Below are positions 54,401 through 63,808 of a stretch of DNA of 64,000 bases, piece by piece. The notes beneath the pieces are model-generated. The model was given only the letters and a program-made list of their open reading frames with translations. It was not told the origin of the DNA and did no database searches. The translations under genes were made by a program, and so were the position numbers. Positions within the stretch are counted from its first letter, which is position 1, and every line of letters starts with the position of its first letter. This DNA comes from Cellvibrio sp. 79 (lineage in GTDB: Bacteria > Pseudomonadota > Gammaproteobacteria > Pseudomonadales > Cellvibrionaceae), in assembly GCA_003056245.1 (NCBI GenBank), contig MVDH01000001.1, forward strand, positions 299,028-363,027, written 5' to 3'.

Positions 54401-57027
54401 GTTGCAAACACGATTGCCCGGCACCGCCGTTATTTCCCAAAACGATCTTTAATCGGCCCGCGTTGCCGCACATTGATTATCGCATTGGTAATTACGCCGA
54501 TGTGCGCGCGTTTTTACTGGATCAATTAAACAAGCAACCCACATTGTCCAACTGGACCCATCGCAAAGCCGATGACCCCGGTATTGCGTTGTTGGAAGCC
54601 GATGCAGTGGTTGCCGATATTCTTACCTTTTACCAAAATTTGTACGCGAACGAAATTTATCTGCGCACCGCACAATGGCCGCAAAGTATTACCGATTTGA
54701 TTCGTCTCGGTGGTTATCGGCTCGCACCGGGTGTTGCCGGTGAAGCGACATTTGCGTTGACCATAAAAGGCGAAAAACCGGTAACGGTGCCTGCGGGTTT
54801 TGGGGTGAAAGCGCAATTGGAAAATAGCGATAAACCCGCTGAATTTGAAACGCGCACGTCGCTGGAGGCGATTCCTGCCTTGAGTTTATTTTCGCTGTAT
54901 CGCCCGCGTGTTACACCACCGATTGCGAACGGCACCAGTGTGTTGTGTGTATCCCATCTGGACATTGAATTAAAAGCCAATGATCGCTTGCTGCTGGGTG
55001 AGCCGGTGGGTGGTTTGGCAAGTCCATCGAGCTTAAATAATTCGCAAATTGTAATTGTCGATAAGGTGTGGGATTCATTTGATGATCGTTATATCCAATT
55101 GAAATCGCCCATCGCACGTACCGCGTCGGTCGCGTCATTGATCGCGTATAAGCTGGGCGAAAGTTTGCGTCACTTTGGTCACGGTGCACCGGCGACAGTG
55201 ACCACCATCACTAACGGTATTGCGAATTCGCGCAATACAGCGTTTGTGCGCAAAACCAATACGCTAACAACCAATGACGTTTCGCCGGATATTGCCGCCG
55301 ATGAAATTCCGCTGGATCGCGAATTCAAAAATATTGCGGTGGGCGATACGGTGTTAATCCAGGCGCGCGCGCCTTCCTTGTTTTCGTTAGCGCCGTTGCG
55401 CATGACGCTGGTGCGCCGTGTCGTTCGCGTTGACGATGGAACAGTGACCTGGGGAATGCAATCAGGCGCGGCGACGACGTTGACGCTCAACAATAATCTT
55501 GGCGGTGTTTCGAGCAGTTATGTTTTTCTCGGCGGCTCGATTGTCGCCAGTAGTGTGGGGGGCAATACGCTGGATATTCGCCACATCAATATATTGCAAG
55601 TGACCGCTAAACCATTTGTTGTTCATGCGGCGCCGGTGAATGCCAGCGCAAGTAATGGGAATGTACTTTTTTATTTTGGTGCGAGTGCGCATGCAAAACT
55701 ATTAAAAGGCCGGCGCTTGTTATTTGTTGACCGCCAGGGTGAAACGTTTGAAGCACTGGTTGATGAAATTGTTGCGGGTGCAACTGACGAAAATGATTTC
55801 CACAAAATTTTTATTAATCAGACTGTTAATTATTCTGGATTTGGTTACGACGAACCGACGATAGATGTATTCGGAAATGTGGTGGATGCCTCACAAGGAA
55901 AAACTATCGAACAACAAGCGATTGGTTCCGGTGATGCGCGCGCGGTGTTCCAGAGTTTTGCGTTGCCCAAAGCGCCGTTGACGTATTTATTTGATGCAGC
56001 CCGTACACCGGCGCAAACACCCGCGCTGGAAATTTATGTGGATGGCATTCGCTGGTCGCGTGTGGAAACCCTGTTTAATTCCGGTCCCAACTGCCAGGTT
56101 TATATTGTGCGTGAAGATGCCGACGGCAACAGCCTGGTGCAATTTGGCGATGGTAAAACCGGTGCGCGTTTAGCGAGTGGTTACAACAATGTCAGCGCAA
56201 TTTATCGCCAGGGAATCGGTGCGCACGGGCCATTAAAAGCGGGCAGCAAACCGCAGGCGACCGACAAGTTAACCGATCTGGATAAAGTCTATTTACCGGC
56301 GGATGTAACTACCGGCGCTGATCCTGAAACCGCCGCAAATGCACGCCTTGCCGCGCCCGCAAAATTACAAAGTTTGGGGCGATTGGTGAGCATTGCCGAT
56401 TACGAAGCCGAAGTGCGCATGTTGCCCAATGTGCTTAAAGCCAGCGCGCGTTGGGATGCGCCCGAAGGTATCCCGCTGATTGCCTTAACGGTCTTAACAC
56501 AAAGCGGTTCTGCGGCGGATATTGCGCAAATCCGCGACGCCTTGACCGCTTACAACCGCTGTCGCGGGCCAGCACGGCATCCGGTGTTGGCGATTAACGG
56601 CCATCGCCAGTTTATCCATGTGGATGCGTTGGTAGGTTATGACCCCTCCCGCTTGGTGGTGGATATTGAGCGCAATATCAAATTGGCATTGGGTGTTGTC
56701 GGTGAGGAAGCAAACAACATCCATGCCGAAGACGGGTTGTTTGGTTTGAACCGGCGCGATTTCCACCAGTCCGTGCACACCTCGGAAATTATCGCGGCGA
56801 TCCAGAATGTGGAGGGCGTGGCCTGGGTCAAGTTGCGCGCAGCGCGCAATTTGTTATTGGGTGCAGTGCCGCAACAGGTTGATCCCACGGTACTGGAATT
56901 GCCCACTATCAACCTCATGCCATCGTCCCTGTTGTCGTGCCCGCTGCATTTTCTGTTGAGCTTGCACACCAAACACCTGGTGTTGGGTTTTGTGTCGGCG
57001 CTGGCCCAAATGGAGTGCCCATCATGA
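54397..57027 (+). CDS. Baseplate J-like protein 2 (Afp12 type)
   Basis: 876 aa. NRPALPHIDYRIGNYADVRAFLLDQLNKQPTLSNWTHRKADDPGIALLEADAVVADILTFYQNLYANEIYLRTAQW is the usual start of the putative baseplate-assembly family. VQFGDGKTGARLASGYNNVSAIYRQGIGAHG and RLVSIADYEAEVRMLPNVLKASARWD mark the J core. It pairs with the 51905 product as the second wedge protein. CTGATTGCC-type alternate starts are not needed, because the ATGA overlap at 54397 fixes the start. The N-terminus MSCKHDCPAPPLFP has a Cys pair typical of these proteins. Confidence 0.88.
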   Translation: MSCKHDCPAPPLFPKTIFNRPALPHIDYRIGNYADVRAFLLDQLNKQPTLSNWTHRKADDPGIALLEADAVVADILTFYQNLYANEIYLRTAQWPQSITDLIRLGGYRLAPGVAGEATFALTIKGEKPVTVPAGFGVKAQLENSDKPAEFETRTSLEAIPALSLFSLYRPRVTPPIANGTSVLCVSHLDIELKANDRLLLGEPVGGLASPSSLNNSQIVIVDKVWDSFDDRYIQLKSPIARTASVASLIAYKLGESLRHFGHGAPATVTTITNGIANSRNTAFVRKTNTLTTNDVSPDIAADEIPLDREFKNIAVGDTVLIQARAPSLFSLAPLRMTLVRRVVRVDDGTVTWGMQSGAATTLTLNNNLGGVSSSYVFLGGSIVASSVGGNTLDIRHINILQVTAKPFVVHAAPVNASASNGNVLFYFGASAHAKLLKGRRLLFVDRQGETFEALVDEIVAGATDENDFHKIFINQTVNYSGFGYDEPTIDVFGNVVDASQGKTIEQQAIGSGDARAVFQSFALPKAPLTYLFDAARTPAQTPALEIYVDGIRWSRVETLFNSGPNCQVYIVREDADGNSLVQFGDGKTGARLASGYNNVSAIYRQGIGAHGPLKAGSKPQATDKLTDLDKVYLPADVTTGADPETAANARLAAPAKLQSLGRLVSIADYEAEVRMLPNVLKASARWDAPEGIPLIALTVLTQSGSAADIAQIRDALTAYNRCRGPARHPVLAINGHRQFIHVDALVGYDPSRLVVDIERNIKLALGVVGEEANNIHAEDGLFGLNRRDFHQSVHTSEIIAAIQNVEGVAWVKLRAARNLLLGAVPQQVDPTVLELPTINLMPSSLLSCPLHFLLSLHTKHLVLGFVSALAQMECPS

Positions 57028-59357
57028 GCAGCCCCCGCCGTGAACTTTACCAACGCCTGCCGGAGATCTATCGCATCCGCGATGCGGAGCTGACGCCGCC
57101 CGGCCAACTGGCGGCTTACCTCGGTGTTATTGAGCAGGTTCACAGCGCAATCCGCAATGATATTGAATCCCTTGGGCGCGATGCGTTTATTGAGAGTTGC
57201 GCCGATTGGGTGATTCCCTATATCGCCGATTTGCTGGGCGTGTCCCACTTGTCCGGCGATCCCTGGACGTTACGGGCCGATGTGGCGCGTACCATCAACC
57301 ATCGCCGGCGCAAGGGTACCCTGGGGGCGATTGAATCCCTGGCGTATTCATTGTCCGGCTGGGCCGCCCATACCATTGAAATGCGCGAGCGCCTGGTATG
57401 GAACCAGCACCTTAACCATTTGCGCCCCGATGCGGGTGGTACACCGCCGCTGACACTCAGCAAGTATGCGGGCGACGCACGCTTTGGCGGCACGGTAAAC
57501 CTGCGCGATCCGGCGTTGCTGAGCCTGCTCAATACACCGTTTGATCCCTTCGCCCATGTGGCCGATGTCAAACCGGCCGCCGGCTGGCGCGGCCTGCATA
57601 ACTTGCCGAACCTGGGGATTTTCCTCTGGCGTTTGCAAGCCTACACGGTGGCACGGACACGGCCGGGCCGGATATTTGCGCCCATCGCCCTGGCGCCAAC
57701 GGTAGCGACCGATGCGAATTTTGCGGTACGGGTGGAATTGCATCCCCAGCAGGAGCCGCTGGTATTGTTTAACACCCACCGTTTCCTGGCGGATGAAGAC
57801 CCGCCCAATATCAGCTCGCCCCATACAGTGCCGGGGCCAATGCCGGCGGCCTGTTTAAGCCATGACATACCGGCGGGCAACCCGGAAGAATATGTGGAAA
57901 TTGCCACTTATCCCGCCGGGACAATACCGCCGCGGCTGCAGCGTTTGGGGCTGGGTTTGCAAGTACCGGACGCTCCCTTCACCCCGGCAACGCCCTGGCG
58001 TTTTCGCGGTGCCAATTTGTGCGCGTGGGAAGCGGGTTTGCAACCGCCCTTGCGCGCCTATGAAATTGCGATTGATCCCGAGCGCGGCCGCGTTTTGTTC
58101 GGGGCGATGGGCGCGGCAGCGGCAGACGAAGCAGACGCAATTGTTTCGGGATTATTTGTCTCCACCACCACCGGTTTTCAGGGGGCAGTGGGTGCGCAAC
58201 CGATCCCTCGTCCATCAACCCCGACAACCTGGTTGGGCGTGATACCGGATGTGGTGATTATCGATACGCTCGCCAATCCGGCAGCCACTCTGGAGTCAGC
58301 GCTGGCTAACCTGCAAAACCGCGGTGCACCGCTGATTATCGAAATCAGGGATAGTTTGGTGCATGAACTGGATTTGGCTGTAACTTCGGTTCCCGGAACT
58401 GACAATAGTGAATTCGGCTTGAGTACCTTGCGTCTCAGTCATTCGCTGTGGATTCGTGCGGGCGATGGCGAGCGCCCGGTTATCCGTTTGCATCGACCTC
58501 TTGCATTCAGGCCGCACGATGTTTTGGCTGCCGGGGCTCAAGCAGTAATGGATTCGCTGATGGTCAGGCTGGAAGGTTTATATATCACCCGCCACAGCGG
58601 ATTTCCGGCTGGCCTATCCTTGGTTGCACGCGCGGCACTCAACCAGCTTCACATCCAGGATTGCACTCTGGACCCCGGCGGCGTGGTTGCACTAAACGGC
58701 GTTCGCGCAGCCATCCGCGACTCTATGTTCCTGCCCAATGGTTATGGCTTTGCGCAGGCCAATGAAGAACTCGCCTTCGACCAAACCCCGGAAATCATCC
58801 TCGAAAATTCCATCTGCGGTCCGTTGGCGATGGATGACGGCTATTCGCTGAACATCACCAACAGCATTGTCGATGCCGGCGGGACGCTTGCGACTGCCGT
58901 GCCAGCACTGGCGATTGGTGCGGCCAGTGCCGATGTCGAGGTGAATTGGGGGCCGACATTAACCTTCGCCGGAGTGACCTGTTTTGGCCGCACCCGTGTG
59001 ACCTCAGCGTCCGGTAAGGGCGGTATCTGGGTCCATGCCCTGCAAGTGCTGGATAACCAGCGCGGTTGCATCAAGCACAGTTGGTTTGCAGATGCCGCTA
59101 ATCGCCTGCCATCCAACCATGCCTGCATCCACGGTGAGCAGGCGGACCTGCATTTCACCGCTGAAACCTTTGGCCGCCCCGGCTACGCCCAGATTACCCG
59201 CGACAGCGACCCACGCATTCTGGAGCAAGGTCCGGACAGTGACGAAATGGGAGCCTTTGGCTTCCTGCTTAACAGCCATAAGTGGAAAAACATTCACATC
59301 CGTTTTCGCGAATATATGCCGGTCGGAATCCGCCCGGTGTTGATAGCGGTTACCTAA
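57024..59357 (+). CDS. Tail protein I-like protein with C-terminal beta-helix region
   Basis: 777 aa from ATG 57024 (GGAG 9 bases upstream, ATGA overlap). Residues 1-130 are tail-protein-I-like: YQRLPEIYRIRDAELTPPGQLAAYLGVIEQVHSAIRNDIE, then IPYIADLLGV and ARTINHRRRKGTLGAIESLAYSLSGW. The long remainder (about 240-777) has repeated short strands (IEIRDSLVHELDLAV..., PVIRLHRPLAF..., LHIQDCTLDPGG..., IILENSICGPL...). These read like a right-handed beta-helix, so the protein may end in a fibre-like or enzymatic receptor-binding part. Plain tail protein I homologs are about 200 aa. Confidence 0.8.
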   Translation: MSSPRRELYQRLPEIYRIRDAELTPPGQLAAYLGVIEQVHSAIRNDIESLGRDAFIESCADWVIPYIADLLGVSHLSGDPWTLRADVARTINHRRRKGTLGAIESLAYSLSGWAAHTIEMRERLVWNQHLNHLRPDAGGTPPLTLSKYAGDARFGGTVNLRDPALLSLLNTPFDPFAHVADVKPAAGWRGLHNLPNLGIFLWRLQAYTVARTRPGRIFAPIALAPTVATDANFAVRVELHPQQEPLVLFNTHRFLADEDPPNISSPHTVPGPMPAACLSHDIPAGNPEEYVEIATYPAGTIPPRLQRLGLGLQVPDAPFTPATPWRFRGANLCAWEAGLQPPLRAYEIAIDPERGRVLFGAMGAAAADEADAIVSGLFVSTTTGFQGAVGAQPIPRPSTPTTWLGVIPDVVIIDTLANPAATLESALANLQNRGAPLIIEIRDSLVHELDLAVTSVPGTDNSEFGLSTLRLSHSLWIRAGDGERPVIRLHRPLAFRPHDVLAAGAQAVMDSLMVRLEGLYITRHSGFPAGLSLVARAALNQLHIQDCTLDPGGVVALNGVRAAIRDSMFLPNGYGFAQANEELAFDQTPEIILENSICGPLAMDDGYSLNITNSIVDAGGTLATAVPALAIGAASADVEVNWGPTLTFAGVTCFGRTRVTSASGKGGIWVHALQVLDNQRGCIKHSWFADAANRLPSNHACIHGEQADLHFTAETFGRPGYAQITRDSDPRILEQGPDSDEMGAFGFLLNSHKWKNIHIRFREYMPVGIRPVLIAVT

Positions 59358-59367
59358 GGAGATCGAC

Positions 59368-62300
59368 ATGAAAGGTGACTTTTCAAAGTGGGGACTAAAA
59401 CCCGCCGATAACTTCAGCGGTGTCCTGCACCAACAGGGACGGGTTCTATTGGATCAGGATTGGAACGCATCCACCCAGATTCAAGCCCATTGGCGCGAGC
59501 TGGCCGGGCGTGATGTGATTGGTGGTGGGTTGGTTGCGGTGCCGGTGGCGGCGCCCGATGGCCTGAAAATCCTGTCGGCCTCGGCCACCGTGGCGAACGG
59601 TGTTGAGGTGGTCCTGCAACCGGGCCGCGCCTGGGTCGATGGGATAAACCTGTATTACGATAGCCAACTGCCGCTGCAACCCTTGCGCGCGGATTACCTG
59701 CAAACGCCGGCAGCACCTATCGCCGCCGGACAACGCGATGCGGTTATCCTCGAAGTCTGGGATGAAGCCTTCAGCGCTTTCCAGGACCCGCGCGATTTGC
59801 TGGAACCGGCGCTGGGCGGACCGGATACTACCGAGCGCATTAAAACCGCCATGGCAGTCAAACTGCTGCGCCTGAATGCCGACCAGGGTTGCGGTAATTT
59901 GCCGCTGGATGATGGGCCCAAAGGCAAGCTTACAGTTACGCCTGCACCTACCGTTGTTGTTGTCGGTTCTTGTCCGGTGCCGGATAGCGGTGGCTACACT
60001 GGTGCCGAGCATTTTCTGTATCGCATCGAAATTGCCACACCCAACGCCGCCAATGAAGCCAGGTTCAAATGGTCGCAATTCAACGGTGGCTTGGTGGGCA
60101 GAGGGGAATTTGCAGCGGGTGGTGCACCGGGTACCGGCACTGTAGCCATCCGTGCGAACAACCAGATGATCAACCAGTGCGGGTTGGATTCGTTCTACCT
60201 GGAAGCGCTGGCGTTTGATCCAGCTTACGGTCATTGGCGGGTTGTGTTCACCGCCAATGCTAGCTTGGTGAATGCAGATACCTTATCGTTAACCGTGATG
60301 GCTGGCGCCTGGCCAGCACCAGCGGGTAAAACGGGATTTTTCCGTTTGTGGAATGGCATCGCCCTGGTGAAAGACCATCCCACGGGTTTGGCGACGCCCA
60401 ATCCCTTCCACGATGGTATCCGCCTGGAACTCGAACCGCCGCTGGCGGGCAACAGCAACTATAAACCAGGCGATTACTGGACCTTTCCGGTGCGCGCATC
60501 AGGTGTGGTTTTTGACCCTTCCGTGTGGCCCAACTCATTGCCACCGCAAGGGATTCATTATCACCGCGCGGCGTTGGGAATCCTCCAATGGACCGGCCCG
60601 GCGCCTGTCGATCTGGCGCCGCCGGATATCCATGATTGCCGCCAGCCATTCCTGCCACTGGCGCGCATCAAAAGTTGCTGCACCTTTACTGTGGGCGACA
60701 ACAAACACAGCTTCGGCCAGTTCACCTCTATCCAGGCGGCGGTCGATGCCTTACCCGCGCAGGGCGGGACCGTGTGTGTGTTGGCAGGTACTTACAACGA
60801 AAGCATTGTCATTGATAAACGTGTGTCTATCCGCATCCACGGTTGCGGGCCGCGCACGCGTATCAGTGCGGTGATCGACGGCAACAAAGAACCGGCGCCG
60901 GCATTTCTGGTTCGCAACTCCGATGGGGTGGTACTGGAGGATATGGCCATTGAATCCGGCCCGCGCAGTGCGGTGCAAATCGATAATTCCCGCCATGTCA
61001 CGGTGCGCCGTTGCCTGGTGCAGATGCGCGATATCAGCACCATTTGGCAGGCCATTTATTCACGCGGCGATGACATCCTGATCGAAGAAAATAGTATTGA
61101 GGTGTTGCCGCGCGAAGGCGGTCCACGGCAACCAACCATCCCGCCGGAAGCGGGCAACCCCGGCTCTCCCGCCAGTGTTAACACCGCGCCGGACGATATC
61201 TTCATTGGCTTTGCCACACGCGGCGGAGTCCAGTTGGCAGGTGGTTCGGATCGGGTGCAGATTCTCGATAACATCATTCAGGGCGGAATCTGGAATGGCA
61301 TCACCCTAGGTAGCCTGGTCGCGGTGGATGCTGAAGCGGAGCAGGATCTACCGGATCGCCCCGGTTCGGCCGACCCGTGCGATCCCTGCAAACCGGTTGA
61401 TCTCACCGACGAAGATCCTGAAGGCGGCCCGCCCAAATTTGTGTCCGCCGGCGACCTGTATGACATCCGTATCGAGCGCAACCGCATTACCGATATGGGT
61501 ATCAACGGTATTGGGGTGGTGCGTTTTTTTAATATCCTCAATCGCGGCGATCTGGTCGGTGTGCACAACCTGCACATTTACGACAATCTCATCACCCGCT
61601 GTGTACGGCGCGATTTACTCAAAGTCACCAAGGCGATGGAATGGCTGGTTGGTTATGGCGGGATTGCGCTTGCACGAGTGAGTGACCTGCGTATTTTGCG
61701 CAACGAAATTGTGGCCAACGGCCCTACGCACCGCGTGCCTATTTGCGGTGTCTACGCGATTTTTGTGCAGGGTTTGCAACTGGATAACAACCGCATTATC
61801 GATAACGGTGGCCGCACCAAAGAGCCTGCTGAAAATAGTCAAACCGGTATTCGCGGCGGCGTGCATATCTGGATTGTGATGCCGGTAGTTGAAGTTGCTG
61901 CTGCGCCAACGACAAGTTTTGCGGCGGAGAAAAGTGCTGCGCTGGCCGCAACCAATAATCGCCGGATTAGTTGGGGCAGTACCACTGCCACTGTGCGCGA
62001 CAATATTATTGTGTCGCCGCTCAGCCGCGCGCTGACATTCTTTGCACTGGGTCCGGTGGTGGTCGCGCGCAATCGGCTCGTCACCCAGGCAACCACTGGT
62101 AAAGGTCTGGACGTGATTGCAACGACGGTATTGCATGGAAATCTCGGCATCAGCAATGAATGGACGCTGGGATTGTTGTTGCTGTGGATTTTAAAACTCG
62201 GCGGCAAACTGCCTGTTAATGACAACATGCCCAACCTTTGTACGCTGTCAAAAACCTTCGGGGCAATTAATCTTTTTGTGCAACCACCCACCTTGTGGCC

Positions 62301-62766
62301 GCCACTTTCACGCAATTGGTTTACCGGAAAAACATTGTTTACCGAAAACCAGGTTTCACTGGATGTCACCAACGAGCCGCTCGCTTTTGCGTTGAGTTCG
62401 ATTGCGCTGTTCTCACTCGATGATATTGGTTTTACCGATAACCAACTCGAATTGAGCTCAACGAATTTTTTCCTGATCGCTAATGCCATTATCGGTGCGG
62501 GCAGCGTGCGCGTTGCGGATAATCGTTTTGCAGAAACCTGGATGCGCGCATTTTTCTCCGGCTTTTTTGTCGGTGCCATGAATACCACCACCGACAACCA
62601 ATCCACCCATTGCCTGAAAGCTTTCGCACCACAGCCGAATATGCTGGTGTTAAAAGACAATATCAGCTTGTCCGAATTTTTCTGCCCTGGTGCCTGTGGT
62701 GATAAACGTGCAGCAGTAGCTGAACCTAATGAAAATGTCACCGTGGTGACAGGAGGCAAGCAATGA
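59368..62766 (+). CDS. DUF6519 / parallel beta-helix protein, probable tail fibre
   Basis: 1132 aa. The N-terminus GDFSKWGLKPADNFSGVLHQQGRVLLDQDWNASTQIQ and GRDVIGGGLVAVPVAAPDGLKI is the DUF6519 signature seen in eCIS operons. The region after about residue 440 has pectin-lyase-like repeats: SIQAAVDALPAQGGTVCVLAGTYNESIVI, DGVVLEDMAIESGPRSAVQIDNS, ILIEENSIEVLP, IRIERNRITDMGINGIGV, LHIYDNLITRC and LQLDNNRIIDNGG. This parallel beta-helix could bind or cut a surface glycan. It would place a large appendage on the baseplate. AAGGAGATCGAC precedes ATG 59368. Confidence 0.85.
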   Translation: MKGDFSKWGLKPADNFSGVLHQQGRVLLDQDWNASTQIQAHWRELAGRDVIGGGLVAVPVAAPDGLKILSASATVANGVEVVLQPGRAWVDGINLYYDSQLPLQPLRADYLQTPAAPIAAGQRDAVILEVWDEAFSAFQDPRDLLEPALGGPDTTERIKTAMAVKLLRLNADQGCGNLPLDDGPKGKLTVTPAPTVVVVGSCPVPDSGGYTGAEHFLYRIEIATPNAANEARFKWSQFNGGLVGRGEFAAGGAPGTGTVAIRANNQMINQCGLDSFYLEALAFDPAYGHWRVVFTANASLVNADTLSLTVMAGAWPAPAGKTGFFRLWNGIALVKDHPTGLATPNPFHDGIRLELEPPLAGNSNYKPGDYWTFPVRASGVVFDPSVWPNSLPPQGIHYHRAALGILQWTGPAPVDLAPPDIHDCRQPFLPLARIKSCCTFTVGDNKHSFGQFTSIQAAVDALPAQGGTVCVLAGTYNESIVIDKRVSIRIHGCGPRTRISAVIDGNKEPAPAFLVRNSDGVVLEDMAIESGPRSAVQIDNSRHVTVRRCLVQMRDISTIWQAIYSRGDDILIEENSIEVLPREGGPRQPTIPPEAGNPGSPASVNTAPDDIFIGFATRGGVQLAGGSDRVQILDNIIQGGIWNGITLGSLVAVDAEAEQDLPDRPGSADPCDPCKPVDLTDEDPEGGPPKFVSAGDLYDIRIERNRITDMGINGIGVVRFFNILNRGDLVGVHNLHIYDNLITRCVRRDLLKVTKAMEWLVGYGGIALARVSDLRILRNEIVANGPTHRVPICGVYAIFVQGLQLDNNRIIDNGGRTKEPAENSQTGIRGGVHIWIVMPVVEVAAAPTTSFAAEKSAALAATNNRRISWGSTTATVRDNIIVSPLSRALTFFALGPVVVARNRLVTQATTGKGLDVIATTVLHGNLGISNEWTLGLLLLWILKLGGKLPVNDNMPNLCTLSKTFGAINLFVQPPTLWPPLSRNWFTGKTLFTENQVSLDVTNEPLAFALSSIALFSLDDIGFTDNQLELSSTNFFLIANAIIGAGSVRVADNRFAETWMRAFFSGFFVGAMNTTTDNQSTHCLKAFAPQPNMLVLKDNISLSEFFCPGACGDKRAAVAEPNENVTVVTGGKQ

Positions 62767-63722
62767 TCAGCAAATCCAAAAATAACGGACGCTCTACTTT
62801 CATCGCCGACAATATTGAAGCGGAAACGATTCGCAAACAATTTATCGAGGCACCGTTAAATGCCGCGCGCCAATCCTCCATTCATTTGGGTCTGGATTTG
62901 TTGGATTTTATGAGTGCATTGCCCGATGCCTTTATCGCCGCTGAAGAGCGTGAATTAAAACGGTTATCGCGCACATCCAAAGACAAAAATGATTTGCGCA
63001 TTGAACAATTGAAGCTTTCCATTGAACGCACCCGGTTAATTCGCGATAACGCTAATGTGGGAAAATCCCGGATTGATCGCGCACTGGTTGCACTCTCGGA
63101 AGAGGGCAATATTTTTCACGGCTTTGTATCGGATACCAATGCGAATCCGCGCGCAGGGCTTACTGTGCGAATCACTGTTGCACGGGAAAATGAAAGCGGT
63201 ACATCGCGTTCAGCAATTACTGATGACGATGGTTATTTCAGTATTTCGCTTGGTAGCGACAAAACCTCATCTACCAAACGCAATAATTTAAATCGCCAAA
63301 AAATGTCCGGTAAGTTGGCTGATTTGTTTGCAACACAAAACAATGCGACCAGTACAAATAATACAACCGGCACTCCCAATACCAATGCAGAAGCAGTAAC
63401 AAATGAGGGCAATGACGTTTTGGCGGAGGTTACGATTTTTAATGAGCGTGAGTTGGTTTATCAAGACGAAGTACCGTTGATTATTAGTGAAGGGACGGCT
63501 TACCGCGAATATGTCGTTGACATAAAATCCAGTGATGCGCAACGTTATGTCGGTAATGTATTAACCCGTGAATTACACGACACACAGAAACTCACCAAAA
63601 ATTGCCAGTTTGATGAAATCAAAACCTACCAGCGTGTTCCCTTTGCCAGTACCGATGAAGCGGAAGCGAATGGTTTTGATTATTGCGCGTATTGTTTTGG
63701 CAAGGAGAAATCCAGACGTTAA
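62763..63722 (+). CDS. eCIS-linked protein with Ig-like domain and C-terminal Cys motif
   Basis: 319 aa, function unknown. Residues 1-110 are helical and charged (LDLLDFMSALPDAFIAAEERELKRL...RIEQLKLSIERTRL). Residues 115-165 (IFHGFVSDTNANPRAGLTVRITVARENESGTSRSAITDDDGYFSISL) form a carboxypeptidase-regulatory-like Ig fold. A Asn/Thr-rich linker (NATSTNNTTGTPNTN) follows. The C-terminus (KLTKNCQFDEIKTYQRVPFASTDEAEANGFDYCAYCFG) has a C-x(n)-CxxC pattern like small zinc-binding tags in which a histidine/cysteine strand precedes GYxxCxxC. It overlaps the fibre gene by ATGA and may attach or deliver an effector. Confidence 0.6.
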   Translation: MISKSKNNGRSTFIADNIEAETIRKQFIEAPLNAARQSSIHLGLDLLDFMSALPDAFIAAEERELKRLSRTSKDKNDLRIEQLKLSIERTRLIRDNANVGKSRIDRALVALSEEGNIFHGFVSDTNANPRAGLTVRITVARENESGTSRSAITDDDGYFSISLGSDKTSSTKRNNLNRQKMSGKLADLFATQNNATSTNNTTGTPNTNAEAVTNEGNDVLAEVTIFNERELVYQDEVPLIISEGTAYREYVVDIKSSDAQRYVGNVLTRELHDTQKLTKNCQFDEIKTYQRVPFASTDEAEANGFDYCAYCFGKEKSRR

Positions 63723-63808
63723 TGTATGAAGAAATATCAGGTGGTAAATAGTCGATGTAACAGCACAATCATGGCCACAATCTGCAATTTTTTTGACAGG
63801 AGACGAAC

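Noticed and set aside
61839-62840. 333-codon open frame antisense to the DUF6519 gene
   Set aside because: Shadow frame of a gene with clear beta-helix repeats on the plus strand.
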